Below are positions 39,245 to 49,854 of a stretch of 64,000 bases of DNA, in pieces. How positions within the stretch are numbered: position 1 is the stretch's first letter; each line of letters opens with the position of its first letter. The DNA is taken from the NCBI GenBank assembly GCA_002842875.1, contig PHEF01000005.1:1-64000 (forward strand), in the 5' to 3' direction. The notes under the pieces were generated by a model, which saw only the letters and a list, made by a program, of their open reading frames with translations, did no database searches and was not told the DNA's origin. The DNA is from Alphaproteobacteria bacterium HGW-Alphaproteobacteria-3 (GTDB taxonomy: Bacteria > Pseudomonadota > Alphaproteobacteria > Parvibaculales > Parvibaculaceae). Both the position numbers and the translations under genes were made by a program.

Positions 39245-40090
39245 TCAAGCCTTTTTCAGGCTGACCTTGTAGCGGTAGGGGCCCGTCTCCTCGACCAGCA
39301 CCCGGTCTCCGGGTTCCGCGCCCGTTTTCTCGAAGAACTGCCTGATCCAGCCGCGCCCGCGAAAGAACTGCTTTTCGCCGTCTATATCCGTCAGCGTATC
39401 CACGCCGCCGCCCCAATCGATGCTGGCTTCCTTCGGCGCCCGCTCGTGGCGATTGGAGCCGCCGATCAGGTCATCCGGGAAGCGGTGAACATGTCCGCGC
39501 AGGTGAAAGTGATTGTTCCTGATATTGCCGCCGGTGAGCTGCGTCTGCGCGACGAGGATGCCAGCGGTACCCGCACTTGCCGGTGCCGAGGCCGGCGCGG
39601 GCGATGAGACATGAGCGGCCGCTGCGGCCGGCCGGGGCGCCGGCGCTGCCGTTCGGGCCGGCGCTTCGTATTGCGCCACAGGCCGCTCCGGCAGCGGCTC
39701 TCCCAACTGGCAGGCGATGGCGGCGCAGACTTCCGGCTCGAGCGTGACCCAGGTGACCGCCCCGGAGGGGTGCCTGTAGGGGACCGGCGTCTGCAGCGGG
39801 CGGACATCCGCGAGCACCCAGGGCGTGTTCCACTTTGCGACCTCGCCGGAGCGGATCATCTCCGACGGGATGCGATGTCTCGCATGGGTCGCAATCAGTT
39901 CCTCCGGGCTGAGCGGCGAGCGAACGTCGACAAGGTCTGCCACGCCCCAGACGGCGCCCGTTCCCTTGCGGATCAGCGCAAAGGGGCCGCGCACAGAGGT
40001 TGCGCTGGAGCGCATTTCCCAGGTCTTGCTTCCATCGAGAATGTAGCCGATCCATGGATCGGCGATCACCAGCCCCCGCGACAGCTTCAC
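39245..40090 (-). CDS. ASCH-domain protein with C-terminal B3-like domain
   Basis: A 281-residue protein encoded between Res and Mod. Residues 1-130 look like an ASCH (PUA-like) domain: GLVIADPWIGYILDGSKTWEMRS contains the GxKTxExR-type motif of this fold, which binds RNA or modified bases. A Pro/Ala-rich linker of about 40 residues follows (AAPAPRPAAAAAHVSSPAPA). The C-terminal 90 residues contain GEKQFFRGRGWIRQFFEKTGAEPGDRVLVEE, similar to plant B3 or EcoRII-N-type DNA-binding pseudobarrels. GTG 40090 overlaps the res stop by one base (TAGTG) with GGAGG upstream. Its function in the restriction system is unknown; recognition of modified DNA is inference. Confidence 0.7.
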   Translation of the reverse strand: MKLSRGLVIADPWIGYILDGSKTWEMRSSATSVRGPFALIRKGTGAVWGVADLVDVRSPLSPEELIATHARHRIPSEMIRSGEVAKWNTPWVLADVRPLQTPVPYRHPSGAVTWVTLEPEVCAAIACQLGEPLPERPVAQYEAPARTAAPAPRPAAAAAHVSSPAPASAPASAGTAGILVAQTQLTGGNIRNNHFHLRGHVHRFPDDLIGGSNRHERAPKEASIDWGGGVDTLTDIDGEKQFFRGRGWIRQFFEKTGAEPGDRVLVEETGPYRYKVSLKKA

Positions 40091-43000
40091 TACGCAACCT
40101 CCTTCGCAACAGTATCAATCATCTTCTCGAACTCGGCTGCCACCCGCGCCTCGAAGTCCGAGCCGATCTGCCAGACATCCGTGAACTCGGCGAAAGCCCA
40201 GCGGCCGTGAGCGCCGAGATGGTTCACACCCGGCACCCAATAGGTCTCCATGGTCGATTTCTTCTCCTTCGCGTCCTCGCGGCGGTAGCCCTTGATCTCG
40301 ACAATGAGGTTGAGCGGATCGCTCTCCCCATGCCCGTCATCGACGCGGACGATGAAATCCGGAATGTATTTCCGCATTTCGGAGCCATAGCGGTATGGCA
40401 CTTCGAGGCCGAGATTGTGGTTCTTGGTGTAGGCGAGAACCTTGGGGTGAGCCTCGGCGACGCGGCAGAACTCGGCCTCCCAGTCGCTGTCGAGCACAAC
40501 CCAGTTGACCTGGTTTTTCGGCGGCGGGCCGCCCGTGTCCCAGCGGTCCATGCGCGAGGTGTTGAAGCGGACATGGCGCGTGGAGCCGGTGGGGTTGTAA
40601 GCATCAAGCAGCGCCTTGATCGGCCGCTCGCCGAGGAACTGCCGGGTGATGGCGGCCGTAATGCGATTGCAAGCCATGTCGGCCAGCTCCTGATACATCA
40701 ACTGAGCCGGATAGGTGCCGCCCTTGCAGACAAGGCAGGTGTCGAGCCATTGCCTGGTGATGCGCTTCAACTGGCCGAAGAGATGGAGCTTCGGGTCTTC
40801 GCCCGGATCGCGCCATTTGGTGTAGAGCAAACGCTGAGTAAGGTTGAAGACGAGCGAGGACGGGCGCATGTCGCCCAGATGTTCGAGGTTCATGTCGGCG
40901 CCTTCGCCGATGATGCCCGAATTGCGCGTGATGGAGGGGCCGACAAGGTCCGGACTCAATTCCAGTATAGAGTCATCGTTGAAATCCGCCGAGAGGCGCT
41001 CCTCCGGCAGTTCGACGCGGTAGCCCTCGACGCGGGGGAAGCGGATTTCGAGATGGTCGCGCTCGGGTCGAATGGATTTCACCTGCACCGTTTCGCGCGG
41101 CGGCTGAGGCGGGGCGATGACAGGCTTGGCCGTGAAGTCGAAGGGGATACCGAAGACATCGGCATATTCGACATTGAAAAGGCCTTCGTCGTTCAGCTCA
41201 TATGACTGGCGGCGAAGAGCGCGACCGATGACCTGTTCGCAGAGAAGCTGGGTACCGAAGGCGCGGATGCCGAGGACATGGGTGACGGTGTTGGCGTCCC
41301 AGCCTTCGGTGAGCATCGACACAGAGACGACGCAACGGATAGCACCGCCGAGCTGGCCCTGCTTGCCGACCGTGTTCATGACCTCGCGCAGCAATTCCTG
41401 ATCGCTGATGTTGTCGCCGGCGCGCGGATCGCCAGAACGCTCGACGATCTCGCGGCGGAAGCGTTCGATCTCGTCCGCAGCGATGTCGCGGAAATTCGCG
41501 TCCAGTGCATCACCCGCCTCGAGCTGTTCGCTGTCGATCAAGAGCGTGTTAGGCCGGGGCAGCGGATTGCCCGTGGTCTCATCGAAATTGCGAAAAAGCG
41601 CAAGTCTGCCGTTCACGAGTGTTTCGGTACCGTCGTCATTCTTGCGATTGAAGCCCGAGACAAAATCGTAGACGAGTTTCGAGATGGCCGTGTTCTGGCA
41701 GACGATGATGAAACAGGGCGGAACGCCAATGCCCTCCTTCTTCCAAAGCTCGAAGGTCTTTTCATAATGGCCGTAGAGCGCCTCGAGCGCTGTTTGCAGG
41801 CGGGTCGGCAGCTTGAGCGGGTCGAGTTCCCCGCCTTGCCCGCGGCCCTTCTTCGGCATGTCCTTGCGGATGTTCTCCCAGAGATTGCGGAACATCGGCA
41901 TTTCCTGGCCCGGAATATTCTCGGCGACCGGCACACGGGGCAGCTTGACGATGCCGCATTCGATGGCGTCCATCAGCGAGAAATCGCTCATGGTCCAGGG
42001 GAAGAGCGTCCCTTCGGCATAGCCCGAACCACGGAGGAAGAAGGGCGTGGCCGAGAGATCGATGACGCGGGCGAGCCCAAGCTTGCGGTTGACCGCTTCG
42101 AGGCCGGAAATCCAGAGGCGCGCGGCCTCTGCATTCTTTTCGGCTTCCTTCCGCTCGTCGCCCTTCAACTCCTCGTCATCTTCCTCTTTCGGCTTTTCGC
42201 GGTAGCAGTGATGCGCCTCGTCATTGATGACGAGGATGTTCTTCATGCCCATCAGGTCCGGCATGACGCGGTGAATCATCTGGCCTTCTGTTTCCAGCGT
42301 CTCGATCTCCTCGCCGGTGCGGCCCTTGAGGAGCTGGCGGCCACCCTTTGAAATCTCGATGCGCTCGCGCAGCTTGAAGGCGTGGTAGTTGGTGATGACG
42401 ATCTTGGCGCTCTGGACGTCCTGCAACATGTCGTTCGGCACCAGTTCGCGATCCTTGTAGTAGCTGTTTGGATCGTTGGGCTGGAGGACGCGGAGACGGT
42501 CCTTGATGGTGAGGCCGGGCGCGCAGACGAGAAAGCCGCGCGTGAAGCTCTTGCTGCCGGGATGGCGAACCGCATTGACCGTCTGCCAAGCGATCAGCAT
42601 GGCCATGACGGTGGTCTTGCCGGCGCCCGTGGCGAGCTTCAAGGCGAGGCGCATCAGCTCAGGATTGGCATCCTTGTTGGCAGCTGCCAGGTGATCGAGC
42701 GCGCGCTTGCCGCTTTTCGATTGCGGTGCGACCTCGGTAAGCCAGATGGCGGTTTCGGCCGCCTCGACCTGACAGAAGAAGGGGCGAACGCCCGAGAAAT
42801 TGTGATGGCGCCAATGCTGCAGCAGGCGCGCGGTTTCAGGCGTGACCTGCCACTGGCTTTGCGGCAGCTCGCGCCAGCGGTCCACCAGGCCGCGCACCTC
42901 GTTGATGATCGAGGTCGGGTCGTATTGCTGCTTCTCGGTTGAGAGGCCTTTGCCCTCATCGAAGACCATCTCGTCCTGGGAAGCGCCGCGCTTGCGCTTC

Positions 43001-43152
43001 TTGGGCTTGGGAATTGGCGTGATGAATTCGGCACGTCGGCGCGATTCGATCACCCGCTGCGTCGGCTGGCCGTTTTCGTCGAGTTCCCAGTGACGGGCCG
43101 GCATCGCATATGGCGAATTGAGTATCGGACGGTCGAAGAATGCATTCTGCAT
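40090..43152 (-). CDS. Type III restriction enzyme, Res subunit
   Basis: ATP-dependent DNA translocase and endonuclease of 1020 residues. Helicase motifs are in order: Walker A LATGAGKT near residue 178, the Walker B/DEAH box NDEAHH near 303, SATPFF (motif III) and CEQVIGRALRRQ (motif VI) near 660. The C-terminal nuclease shows PD-(D/E)xK residues in YIPDFIVRV and LIVEIKGYR near 940-965. It is first of the res-ASCH-mod operon. The enzyme should cut DNA that lacks Mod methylation, when two sites face each other. The target sequence cannot be predicted. Confidence 0.9.
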   Translation of the reverse strand: MQNAFFDRPILNSPYAMPARHWELDENGQPTQRVIESRRRAEFITPIPKPKKRKRGASQDEMVFDEGKGLSTEKQQYDPTSIINEVRGLVDRWRELPQSQWQVTPETARLLQHWRHHNFSGVRPFFCQVEAAETAIWLTEVAPQSKSGKRALDHLAAANKDANPELMRLALKLATGAGKTTVMAMLIAWQTVNAVRHPGSKSFTRGFLVCAPGLTIKDRLRVLQPNDPNSYYKDRELVPNDMLQDVQSAKIVITNYHAFKLRERIEISKGGRQLLKGRTGEEIETLETEGQMIHRVMPDLMGMKNILVINDEAHHCYREKPKEEDDEELKGDERKEAEKNAEAARLWISGLEAVNRKLGLARVIDLSATPFFLRGSGYAEGTLFPWTMSDFSLMDAIECGIVKLPRVPVAENIPGQEMPMFRNLWENIRKDMPKKGRGQGGELDPLKLPTRLQTALEALYGHYEKTFELWKKEGIGVPPCFIIVCQNTAISKLVYDFVSGFNRKNDDGTETLVNGRLALFRNFDETTGNPLPRPNTLLIDSEQLEAGDALDANFRDIAADEIERFRREIVERSGDPRAGDNISDQELLREVMNTVGKQGQLGGAIRCVVSVSMLTEGWDANTVTHVLGIRAFGTQLLCEQVIGRALRRQSYELNDEGLFNVEYADVFGIPFDFTAKPVIAPPQPPRETVQVKSIRPERDHLEIRFPRVEGYRVELPEERLSADFNDDSILELSPDLVGPSITRNSGIIGEGADMNLEHLGDMRPSSLVFNLTQRLLYTKWRDPGEDPKLHLFGQLKRITRQWLDTCLVCKGGTYPAQLMYQELADMACNRITAAITRQFLGERPIKALLDAYNPTGSTRHVRFNTSRMDRWDTGGPPPKNQVNWVVLDSDWEAEFCRVAEAHPKVLAYTKNHNLGLEVPYRYGSEMRKYIPDFIVRVDDGHGESDPLNLIVEIKGYRREDAKEKKSTMETYWVPGVNHLGAHGRWAFAEFTDVWQIGSDFEARVAAEFEKMIDTVAKEVA

Positions 43153-43527
43153 AAAAGTCGATGACTTTCGCGATCAGCTATGTGACTAACAAGGTGATCT
43201 TATACAGAATATTGCCATCGAGAAACCCGACCCCATCGGATCTTGAAATACTCATGAAGTCAGCGAATCTGAACTTCTCAGTATTGCTTCAGTCAAATGC
43301 TACGCGCTCCATTTTTGAACTGCGATCATGCGTCGGGGTAGCATCTGGTACGTCGCTTAAATGCCCGCCGATTCGGAAGTTTCGCCGGTTGGAAACGCTG
43401 GACTTCCCCCGCAAAGGAAGCATCCATGTGCCTGCGCTGATTGCGCGAGCCCTGTGGGTTGACCCGGGGCTTTCCGGGGTGAGGGCGCCTGGCAGGCGGG
43501 CGCCTTATCACAAAGGAGCCCCGAACC
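43153..43527. other. Gap between the restriction operon and the recombinase module
   Basis: A 375-bp gap with divergent promoters expected for res (leftward) and DUF3489 (rightward). No gene is seen. Near the right end GGCGCC-N9-GGCGCC (about 43486-43506) can form a hairpin 20 bp before the DUF3489 ribosome binding site and could act as a leader structure. Confidence 0.5.
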
Positions 43528-43797
43528 ATGGCATCCCCGCAGAAACCACCCAGAACGTCCGCCGCGAAGTCCGGAGCCCCGGTGGGCGGCAAACTCGGCC
43601 AGATCATCCGTCTGTTGCAGCGCGCAAAGGGCGCCACGATCGACGACCTCACCGAGGCCACTGGCTGGCAGGCACATTCCGTACGAGGAGCAATCAGCGG
43701 GCAACTGCGGAAGCGCCATGGCCTTGCCGTGAGCGCAACATCAGACCCGGCGCGCGGCCTCGTCTATCGCCTGCCGAAGGCGGGAGGCACCCGATGA
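43528..43797 (+). CDS. DUF3489 domain-containing protein
   Basis: An 89-residue protein. GKLGQIIRLLQRAKGATIDDLTEATGWQAHSVRGAISGQLRKRHGL matches DUF3489, a winged-helix-like small domain found in mobile elements of alphaproteobacteria. The ATG at 43528 has AAAGGAG upstream. Its stop overlaps the next gene by four bases (ATGA). The conserved trio DUF3489-DUF2924-recombinase suggests a DNA-binding accessory role for site-specific recombination, which is inference. Confidence 0.88.
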   Translation: MASPQKPPRTSAAKSGAPVGGKLGQIIRLLQRAKGATIDDLTEATGWQAHSVRGAISGQLRKRHGLAVSATSDPARGLVYRLPKAGGTR

Positions 43798-44231
43798 GCG
43801 GCAGCGATCTCGGCTTCGGCGACCTCACCATGAAGGAGCTCCGGCAGAGATGGCAGAAGGCATTCGGTAACGTTCCTCCGGTTCGTGCAAGCCGCGACCT
43901 GCTGGAACTCGGTATCGGCTGGCATATCCAGAGCAAGAAGTTCGGTGGACTTGACCGCGCGGAGCGAGAGCGGATCACCGAGCTCGTCGCTGACTTCCGG
44001 GGCGGGAGGGCGCCCGGTGCAACCCCTCGCCACCCGGGCCTCAACCCGGGTGTCACCCTGGTCCGCGAGTGGAGCGGCCGGACCTTCCAGGTCCAGGTCC
44101 TCGAGAAAGGCTTCCTCTGCGACCATAAGGTCTGGGGGAGCCTCTCCGAGATCGCACGAGAGATCACTGGCGCGCGCTGGAACGGACCAAAGTTCTTCGG
44201 CCTCCGGCAGGCACAGAAGCAGGCCGCGTGA
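43794..44231 (+). CDS. DUF2924 domain-containing protein
   Basis: A 145-residue protein. LTMKELRQRWQKAFGNVPPVRASRDLLELGIGWHIQ followed by PGVTLVREWSGRTFQVQVLEKGFLCDHKVWGSLSEIAREITGARWNGPKFFGL is the DUF2924 pattern. The second part resembles a small DNA-binding RAMA-like/ssDNA-type fold, with the WNGPKFF ending. It overlaps DUF3489 by four bases and the recombinase start by one base, so all three are co-translated. The biochemical function is unknown; it probably helps the recombinase. Confidence 0.88.
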   Translation: MSGSDLGFGDLTMKELRQRWQKAFGNVPPVRASRDLLELGIGWHIQSKKFGGLDRAERERITELVADFRGGRAPGATPRHPGLNPGVTLVREWSGRTFQVQVLEKGFLCDHKVWGSLSEIAREITGARWNGPKFFGLRQAQKQAA

Positions 44232-45880
44232 TGAGCAACCGCAAGCTCCGCTGCGCTATCTACACACGCAAGTCGACCGACGAGGGCCTCGATCAGGACT
44301 TCAACTCGCTGGAAGCCCAGAGGGAGTCCTGCGCCGCCTACATAATGAGCCAGACCCATGAGGGCTGGGAGGCACTCGACGCCCGATATGATGATGGCGG
44401 CTTCTCGGGCGGAAGTCTCGAGAGGCCGGCACTCAAAACCCTCATGGCCGATATCGAGAAGGGCCTCATCGATATTGTTGTGGTCTACAAGGTCGACCGG
44501 CTGACAAGGTCACTCGCCGACTTCGCAAAGCTTGTCGAGCTCTTCGACCGGCAGAAGGTCTCCTTCGTATCCGTGACCCAGGCCTTCAACACCACCAACT
44601 CCATGGGCAGGCTCACCCTCAATGTCCTCCTCTCCTTTGCCCAGTTCGAGCGCGAGGTGACCGCCGAGCGCATCCGGGACAAGTTCCGTGCCTCGAAAGA
44701 GAAGGGCATGTGGATGGGTGGCCTGCCTCCGCTTGGCTATGACATCAACCATCGCAAGCTCGTTATCAATCAGAGCGAAGTCGAGCGGGTTCGCTTCGTC
44801 TTCCAACGCTATCTCGAACTCGGCTCGGTCCTCCGCCTCATGAAGGACCTCGAGTCCCGGGATATCCGCTCCAAGCGCTGGGTTACCCGGAAGGGTAACG
44901 CAAGAGGCGGCTCTACCTTCACCCGCGGCGCGCTTTATGCGCTGCTCCAGAACCCCGTCTATATCGGCCGCATCCGTCACAAGGACAAAGTCCATGAAGG
45001 CCAGCATGAGGCGATCGTCGATGAAGAGGTCTGGGAGGCGGCCCAAAACCTCCTTGCTCGCAACAGACATGAGAGCCGGACTAAAACAAATGCCAAATCC
45101 CCCTCGCTCCTTGCCGGCCTGCTCGTCCATGAGGACGGCGCGTCCTATCGGCCGCGTCAGGGACGCAAGAAAGGCTGTAATCACCACTATTATGTGCATC
45201 CCTCCGGCACTTTGCCGGTCCATGAGATAGACAGCCTCGTCACCGACGAACTGATCGCCCTTCTCGGCCGACAGGCAGAGCTCTGCCGGATCATCGGCGC
45301 GGATGATCCGGCTCAAATGGATGTGGTCGGTTCGAAGGCCCGGTTGACCTCTGCCGAGCTCAAGCTCCGACCGCGCAGGGACATCGTCCTTCAGATGATC
45401 GACAAGGTGACCGTCGACGAAAAGCACATCTCGATCACCATCAATCGGCTCGGCCTCCAGTGTCTCCTCACCAACGTGCCAGATTCCACACAAATCGAAG
45501 ATGGAACAAAGACGCCGCACGTCATCAAACGGGCATTCCAGATCAAGCGATGCGGCAACGGCAGGAAGCTCATCATCGGACAGCACAGGGCCGATGACAC
45601 TCCGCAGCCGGATCCCTCGCTCCTTAGAACCATCGCCCGCGCCCATGCCTGGTTCGGGGATCTGAAGTCCGGTCTCAGCTACAAGGAGATCGCCACACGC
45701 GATGCCATCGACGAGCGACTGATCGCGCGAACCGTCCGCCTCGCCCTTCTCGCACCCGATATCACGAAGGCGATATTTGCGGGACGCGAACCGAGAGGGC
45801 TCACGGCAGAACGACTTGTTCGCATCCCAAAGCTCCCGACAAGTTGGAACGAGCAGCGGAGCCTGCTCGGGTTCGACTGA
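44231..45880 (+). CDS. Large serine site-specific recombinase
   Basis: A 549-residue recombinase. The resolvase domain covers residues 1-150, with the catalytic Ser in YTRKSTDEG (about Ser15) and the arginines in VYKVDRLTRSLADF. The recombinase domain follows with GLPPLGYDINHRK and RGALYALLQNPVYIGRIRH. A zinc-ribbon-like region (GASYRPRQGRKKGCNHHYYVHPSG) is degenerate. Family members excise or integrate phages and islands. It stands 285 bp from tRNA-Ala at the right end of the island. Serine recombinases do not normally use tRNA ends, so it may act on a different, nested element. Confidence 0.88.
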   Translation: MSNRKLRCAIYTRKSTDEGLDQDFNSLEAQRESCAAYIMSQTHEGWEALDARYDDGGFSGGSLERPALKTLMADIEKGLIDIVVVYKVDRLTRSLADFAKLVELFDRQKVSFVSVTQAFNTTNSMGRLTLNVLLSFAQFEREVTAERIRDKFRASKEKGMWMGGLPPLGYDINHRKLVINQSEVERVRFVFQRYLELGSVLRLMKDLESRDIRSKRWVTRKGNARGGSTFTRGALYALLQNPVYIGRIRHKDKVHEGQHEAIVDEEVWEAAQNLLARNRHESRTKTNAKSPSLLAGLLVHEDGASYRPRQGRKKGCNHHYYVHPSGTLPVHEIDSLVTDELIALLGRQAELCRIIGADDPAQMDVVGSKARLTSAELKLRPRRDIVLQMIDKVTVDEKHISITINRLGLQCLLTNVPDSTQIEDGTKTPHVIKRAFQIKRCGNGRKLIIGQHRADDTPQPDPSLLRTIARAHAWFGDLKSGLSYKEIATRDAIDERLIARTVRLALLAPDITKAIFAGREPRGLTAERLVRIPKLPTSWNEQRSLLGFD

Positions 45881-45901
45881 CTGCACGATCCTCAGACAGT
45901 C

Positions 45902-45930
45902 ACGCCCGCGCCGAGGCGCGGGTGTCTTCG
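45902..45930 (+). terminator. Possible terminator after the recombinase
   Basis: CCCGCGCC (45905-45912) and GGCGCGGG (45915-45922) form a GC-rich hairpin about 25 bp after the stop. The T-run after it is poor (TCTTCGTT), so this is only a candidate. Confidence 0.4.
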
Positions 45931-46157
45931 TTCAGCGTCATTTTCAGCCAACCACGCCGATGTAACGCTGCATCATTGTGCATCGGAAACGCGTGAAGCG
46001 GACCAGTTCGAAGCCGCCTGGAGAAACGGCTCCGAAACAGCGCCGAATCCCGCAACTGTCAGCGTCTCTGTGTAAGCTCGCGATGCAGAACTGCGCGGCA
46101 AGTCCCCGAAAGTGCGGGCACTTTCCGGAGACGCCCTGGCGGTCGTCGGTTACCTTG

Positions 46158-46241
<84 letters not shown>

Positions 46242-46293
46242 ATCCTTCATGCGGCGCGACATGGGTGGCCGCGCCGACGGTGGCGGAACTTAG

Positions 46294-48231
<1,938 letters not shown>

Positions 48232-48243
48232 GACGCAAAGGCT

Positions 48244-48939
48244 TTAGGAAGCTATTGCAATAGTGATTGCAGCTCCGAGAACGCCAACGAGCGCACTTAT
48301 GGCCAAAGCTAGCAGCGCAGCTGGTATGCCATAAGAAATCATCATTTCGTTGAACGTTTCTCTGGCCTTTTCCGATGCTATTTTCTCCGCTCTGCGCTGG
48401 ATATCCAGAAAATCGTGGCCCAGCGGACGAATGGTTTCCGTGGTGGGATCCGGGATCGGTTGGTGCATCTCCGACCAAGCTGGGTCAGCAGATCGTCCCA
48501 TGCGAAAGACCATCAGTTTTGTAATGACGTCCCCAGCGCGAAGGCAAAAGGGCTCGTGCCCCATGTTAATGACCGCATACCTCAGCCGCCCCTTAAATCC
48601 CGGATCAACATGTCCGGTATTCGTGATCAGAATTCCTTTTTCCGCAATTCCCCCTGATTTCGCGGTCATCACTCCAGCATGATGCTCATCGAAATTCATA
48701 ATTTCTTTCGTTAGAACAAAAGCCACCCCGCCCTCTTTCAGTATGATTTGATCTGATACTGCCCGCAGACCACCTCCATCGGGTAGTAATTGGAAAATAT
48801 CCCCTGCCCTGAGTCGAATCGACGCTGATTCGAGTGCAGAATTCGGCGCATGCCGGTCCACTGGCTGCTCCAACCCCTGTACAAGCGGAGTGGTGCCTTT
48901 TAGTTGCGCTTCAAGTTCAACGTTTGATAAGAGCCCCAC
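48244..48939 (-). CDS. Membrane-anchored dUTPase/dCTP-deaminase-like protein
   Basis: A 231-residue protein with a trimeric dUTPase/DCD-type domain and a membrane tail. Residues 1-160 show SASIRLRAGDIFQLLPDG, then TAKSGGIAEKGILITNTGHVDPGFKGRLRYAVINMG, which resembles dUTPase motifs (RSG...K.GI, then the VDPGFKG loop). The Glu of dCTP deaminase (G-x-I-V-L-E) is replaced (RYAV), so deamination is doubtful. Residues 175-200 are a helical segment (FLDIQRRAEKIASEKARETFNEMM), and 205-231 a hydrophobic tail (IPAALLALAISALVGVLGAAITIAIA). GTG 48939 has AAGGAGG six bases upstream. GC content is lower than in neighbours, suggesting transfer. Function unknown; nucleotide sensing at the membrane or phage defence is speculation. 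Confidence 0.7.
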   Translation of the reverse strand: MGLLSNVELEAQLKGTTPLVQGLEQPVDRHAPNSALESASIRLRAGDIFQLLPDGGGLRAVSDQIILKEGGVAFVLTKEIMNFDEHHAGVMTAKSGGIAEKGILITNTGHVDPGFKGRLRYAVINMGHEPFCLRAGDVITKLMVFRMGRSADPAWSEMHQPIPDPTTETIRPLGHDFLDIQRRAEKIASEKARETFNEMMISYGIPAALLALAISALVGVLGAAITIAIAS

Positions 48940-48968
48940 ACTGTCCTCCTTAAATTAGCATCGAGTGT

Positions 48969-49658
48969 TTGAACACATTGGCCAATTCTAGCTCTCCCAC
49001 AACCACACCATTTCGTGTTCAGAGCAAGCCTCCGCTCGTAATTGCGGTAGACGGTCCGGCGGCTTCCGGCAAAGGCACCATCAGCCGAAAGCTAGCTGAG
49101 CATTATGGTCTGCACTATTTAGATACCGGCTCACTCTATCGCGCCGTTGCGGCGATTATGCTTAAACAAGAAATCACGCTTACCGATGAGAATTCGGCGG
49201 CCAGCGTGGCTAAATCGCTGACGTTAGAAAACATCGATGAAGCAAGCATAAGGACAGCAGAAGTAGGGCGAGTTGTTGCGATTGTCGCCTCTATGCCCGG
49301 CGTAAGAGCCGCAATTCTAGACTTCCAACGCAATTTTTCTTCACAGCAACCGGGCGCGGTGCTGGACGGCCGCGACATCGGCACGGTGGTCTGCCCGGAT
49401 GCCCAGGTGAAGATATTTGTGACGGCGAGCCCGGAAATCCGGGCCCATCGGCGCTGGCTCGAACTCAACAATTCGGGGGTCGAGGTCAGCGAGGCACAAA
49501 TTCTGGAGGATGTGCGCGAAAGGGACCGCCGGGACGCCGAAAGAGCGGCAAGCCCGATGAAGCCGGCAGCCGACGCATACTTGCTCGACACGTCCGATTT
49601 GAGTATAGAAGCGGCATTCGGCGCTGCCGTCGCGATCATAGACAAAGCAATGGGTTAA
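48969..49658 (+). CDS. cmk: Cytidylate kinase, apparently mosaic
   Basis: (d)CMP kinase of 229 residues. IAVDGPAASGKGTISRKLAEHYGLHYLDTGSLYRAVA is the P-loop and CMP-binding start, DGRDIGTVVCPDA and the RDRRDAERAASPMKPAADAYLLDTS lid are typical of the family. An 18-22-residue N-terminal extension (NTLANSSSPTTTPFRVQSKP) is unusual. The gene starts with TTG and has no ribosome binding site. Bases up to about 49350 are AT-richer with atypical codons, while the 3' half matches the GC-rich genome. The gene thus looks like a fusion of a foreign 5' half and a native 3' half. It is usually co-transcribed with aroA and rpsA. Confidence 0.88.
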   Translation: MNTLANSSSPTTTPFRVQSKPPLVIAVDGPAASGKGTISRKLAEHYGLHYLDTGSLYRAVAAIMLKQEITLTDENSAASVAKSLTLENIDEASIRTAEVGRVVAIVASMPGVRAAILDFQRNFSSQQPGAVLDGRDIGTVVCPDAQVKIFVTASPEIRAHRRWLELNNSGVEVSEAQILEDVRERDRRDAERAASPMKPAADAYLLDTSDLSIEAAFGAAVAIIDKAMG

Positions 49659-49854
49659 GTGCGTTTTCGCCTTTGGGGCGAGCGCGCTTTTTGCCATTGG
49701 GATCATGTCCGCGCGGGGACAGCCCGGAGATATGTGCAACCCTTAACCGACACTGCCCAAATCCACATGCTCCCGAACGTTTCACGATTTCGGGGGAAGA
49801 CCGCCGGACCCAACCGTCGGCCGGAATACAGAGCATCGTCAGGAGACTTCACCA

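Noticed and set aside
44231-45880. Serine recombinase as the integrase that placed the island at tRNA-Ala
   Set aside because: Large serine recombinases do not typically use tRNA 3' ends; the tRNA-end repeat fits a tyrosine integrase, of which only a remnant is left.
48244-48939. Functional dCTP deaminase
   Set aside because: The expected catalytic Glu region reads RLRYAVINMG, and a membrane tail is present; only the fold similarity is kept.
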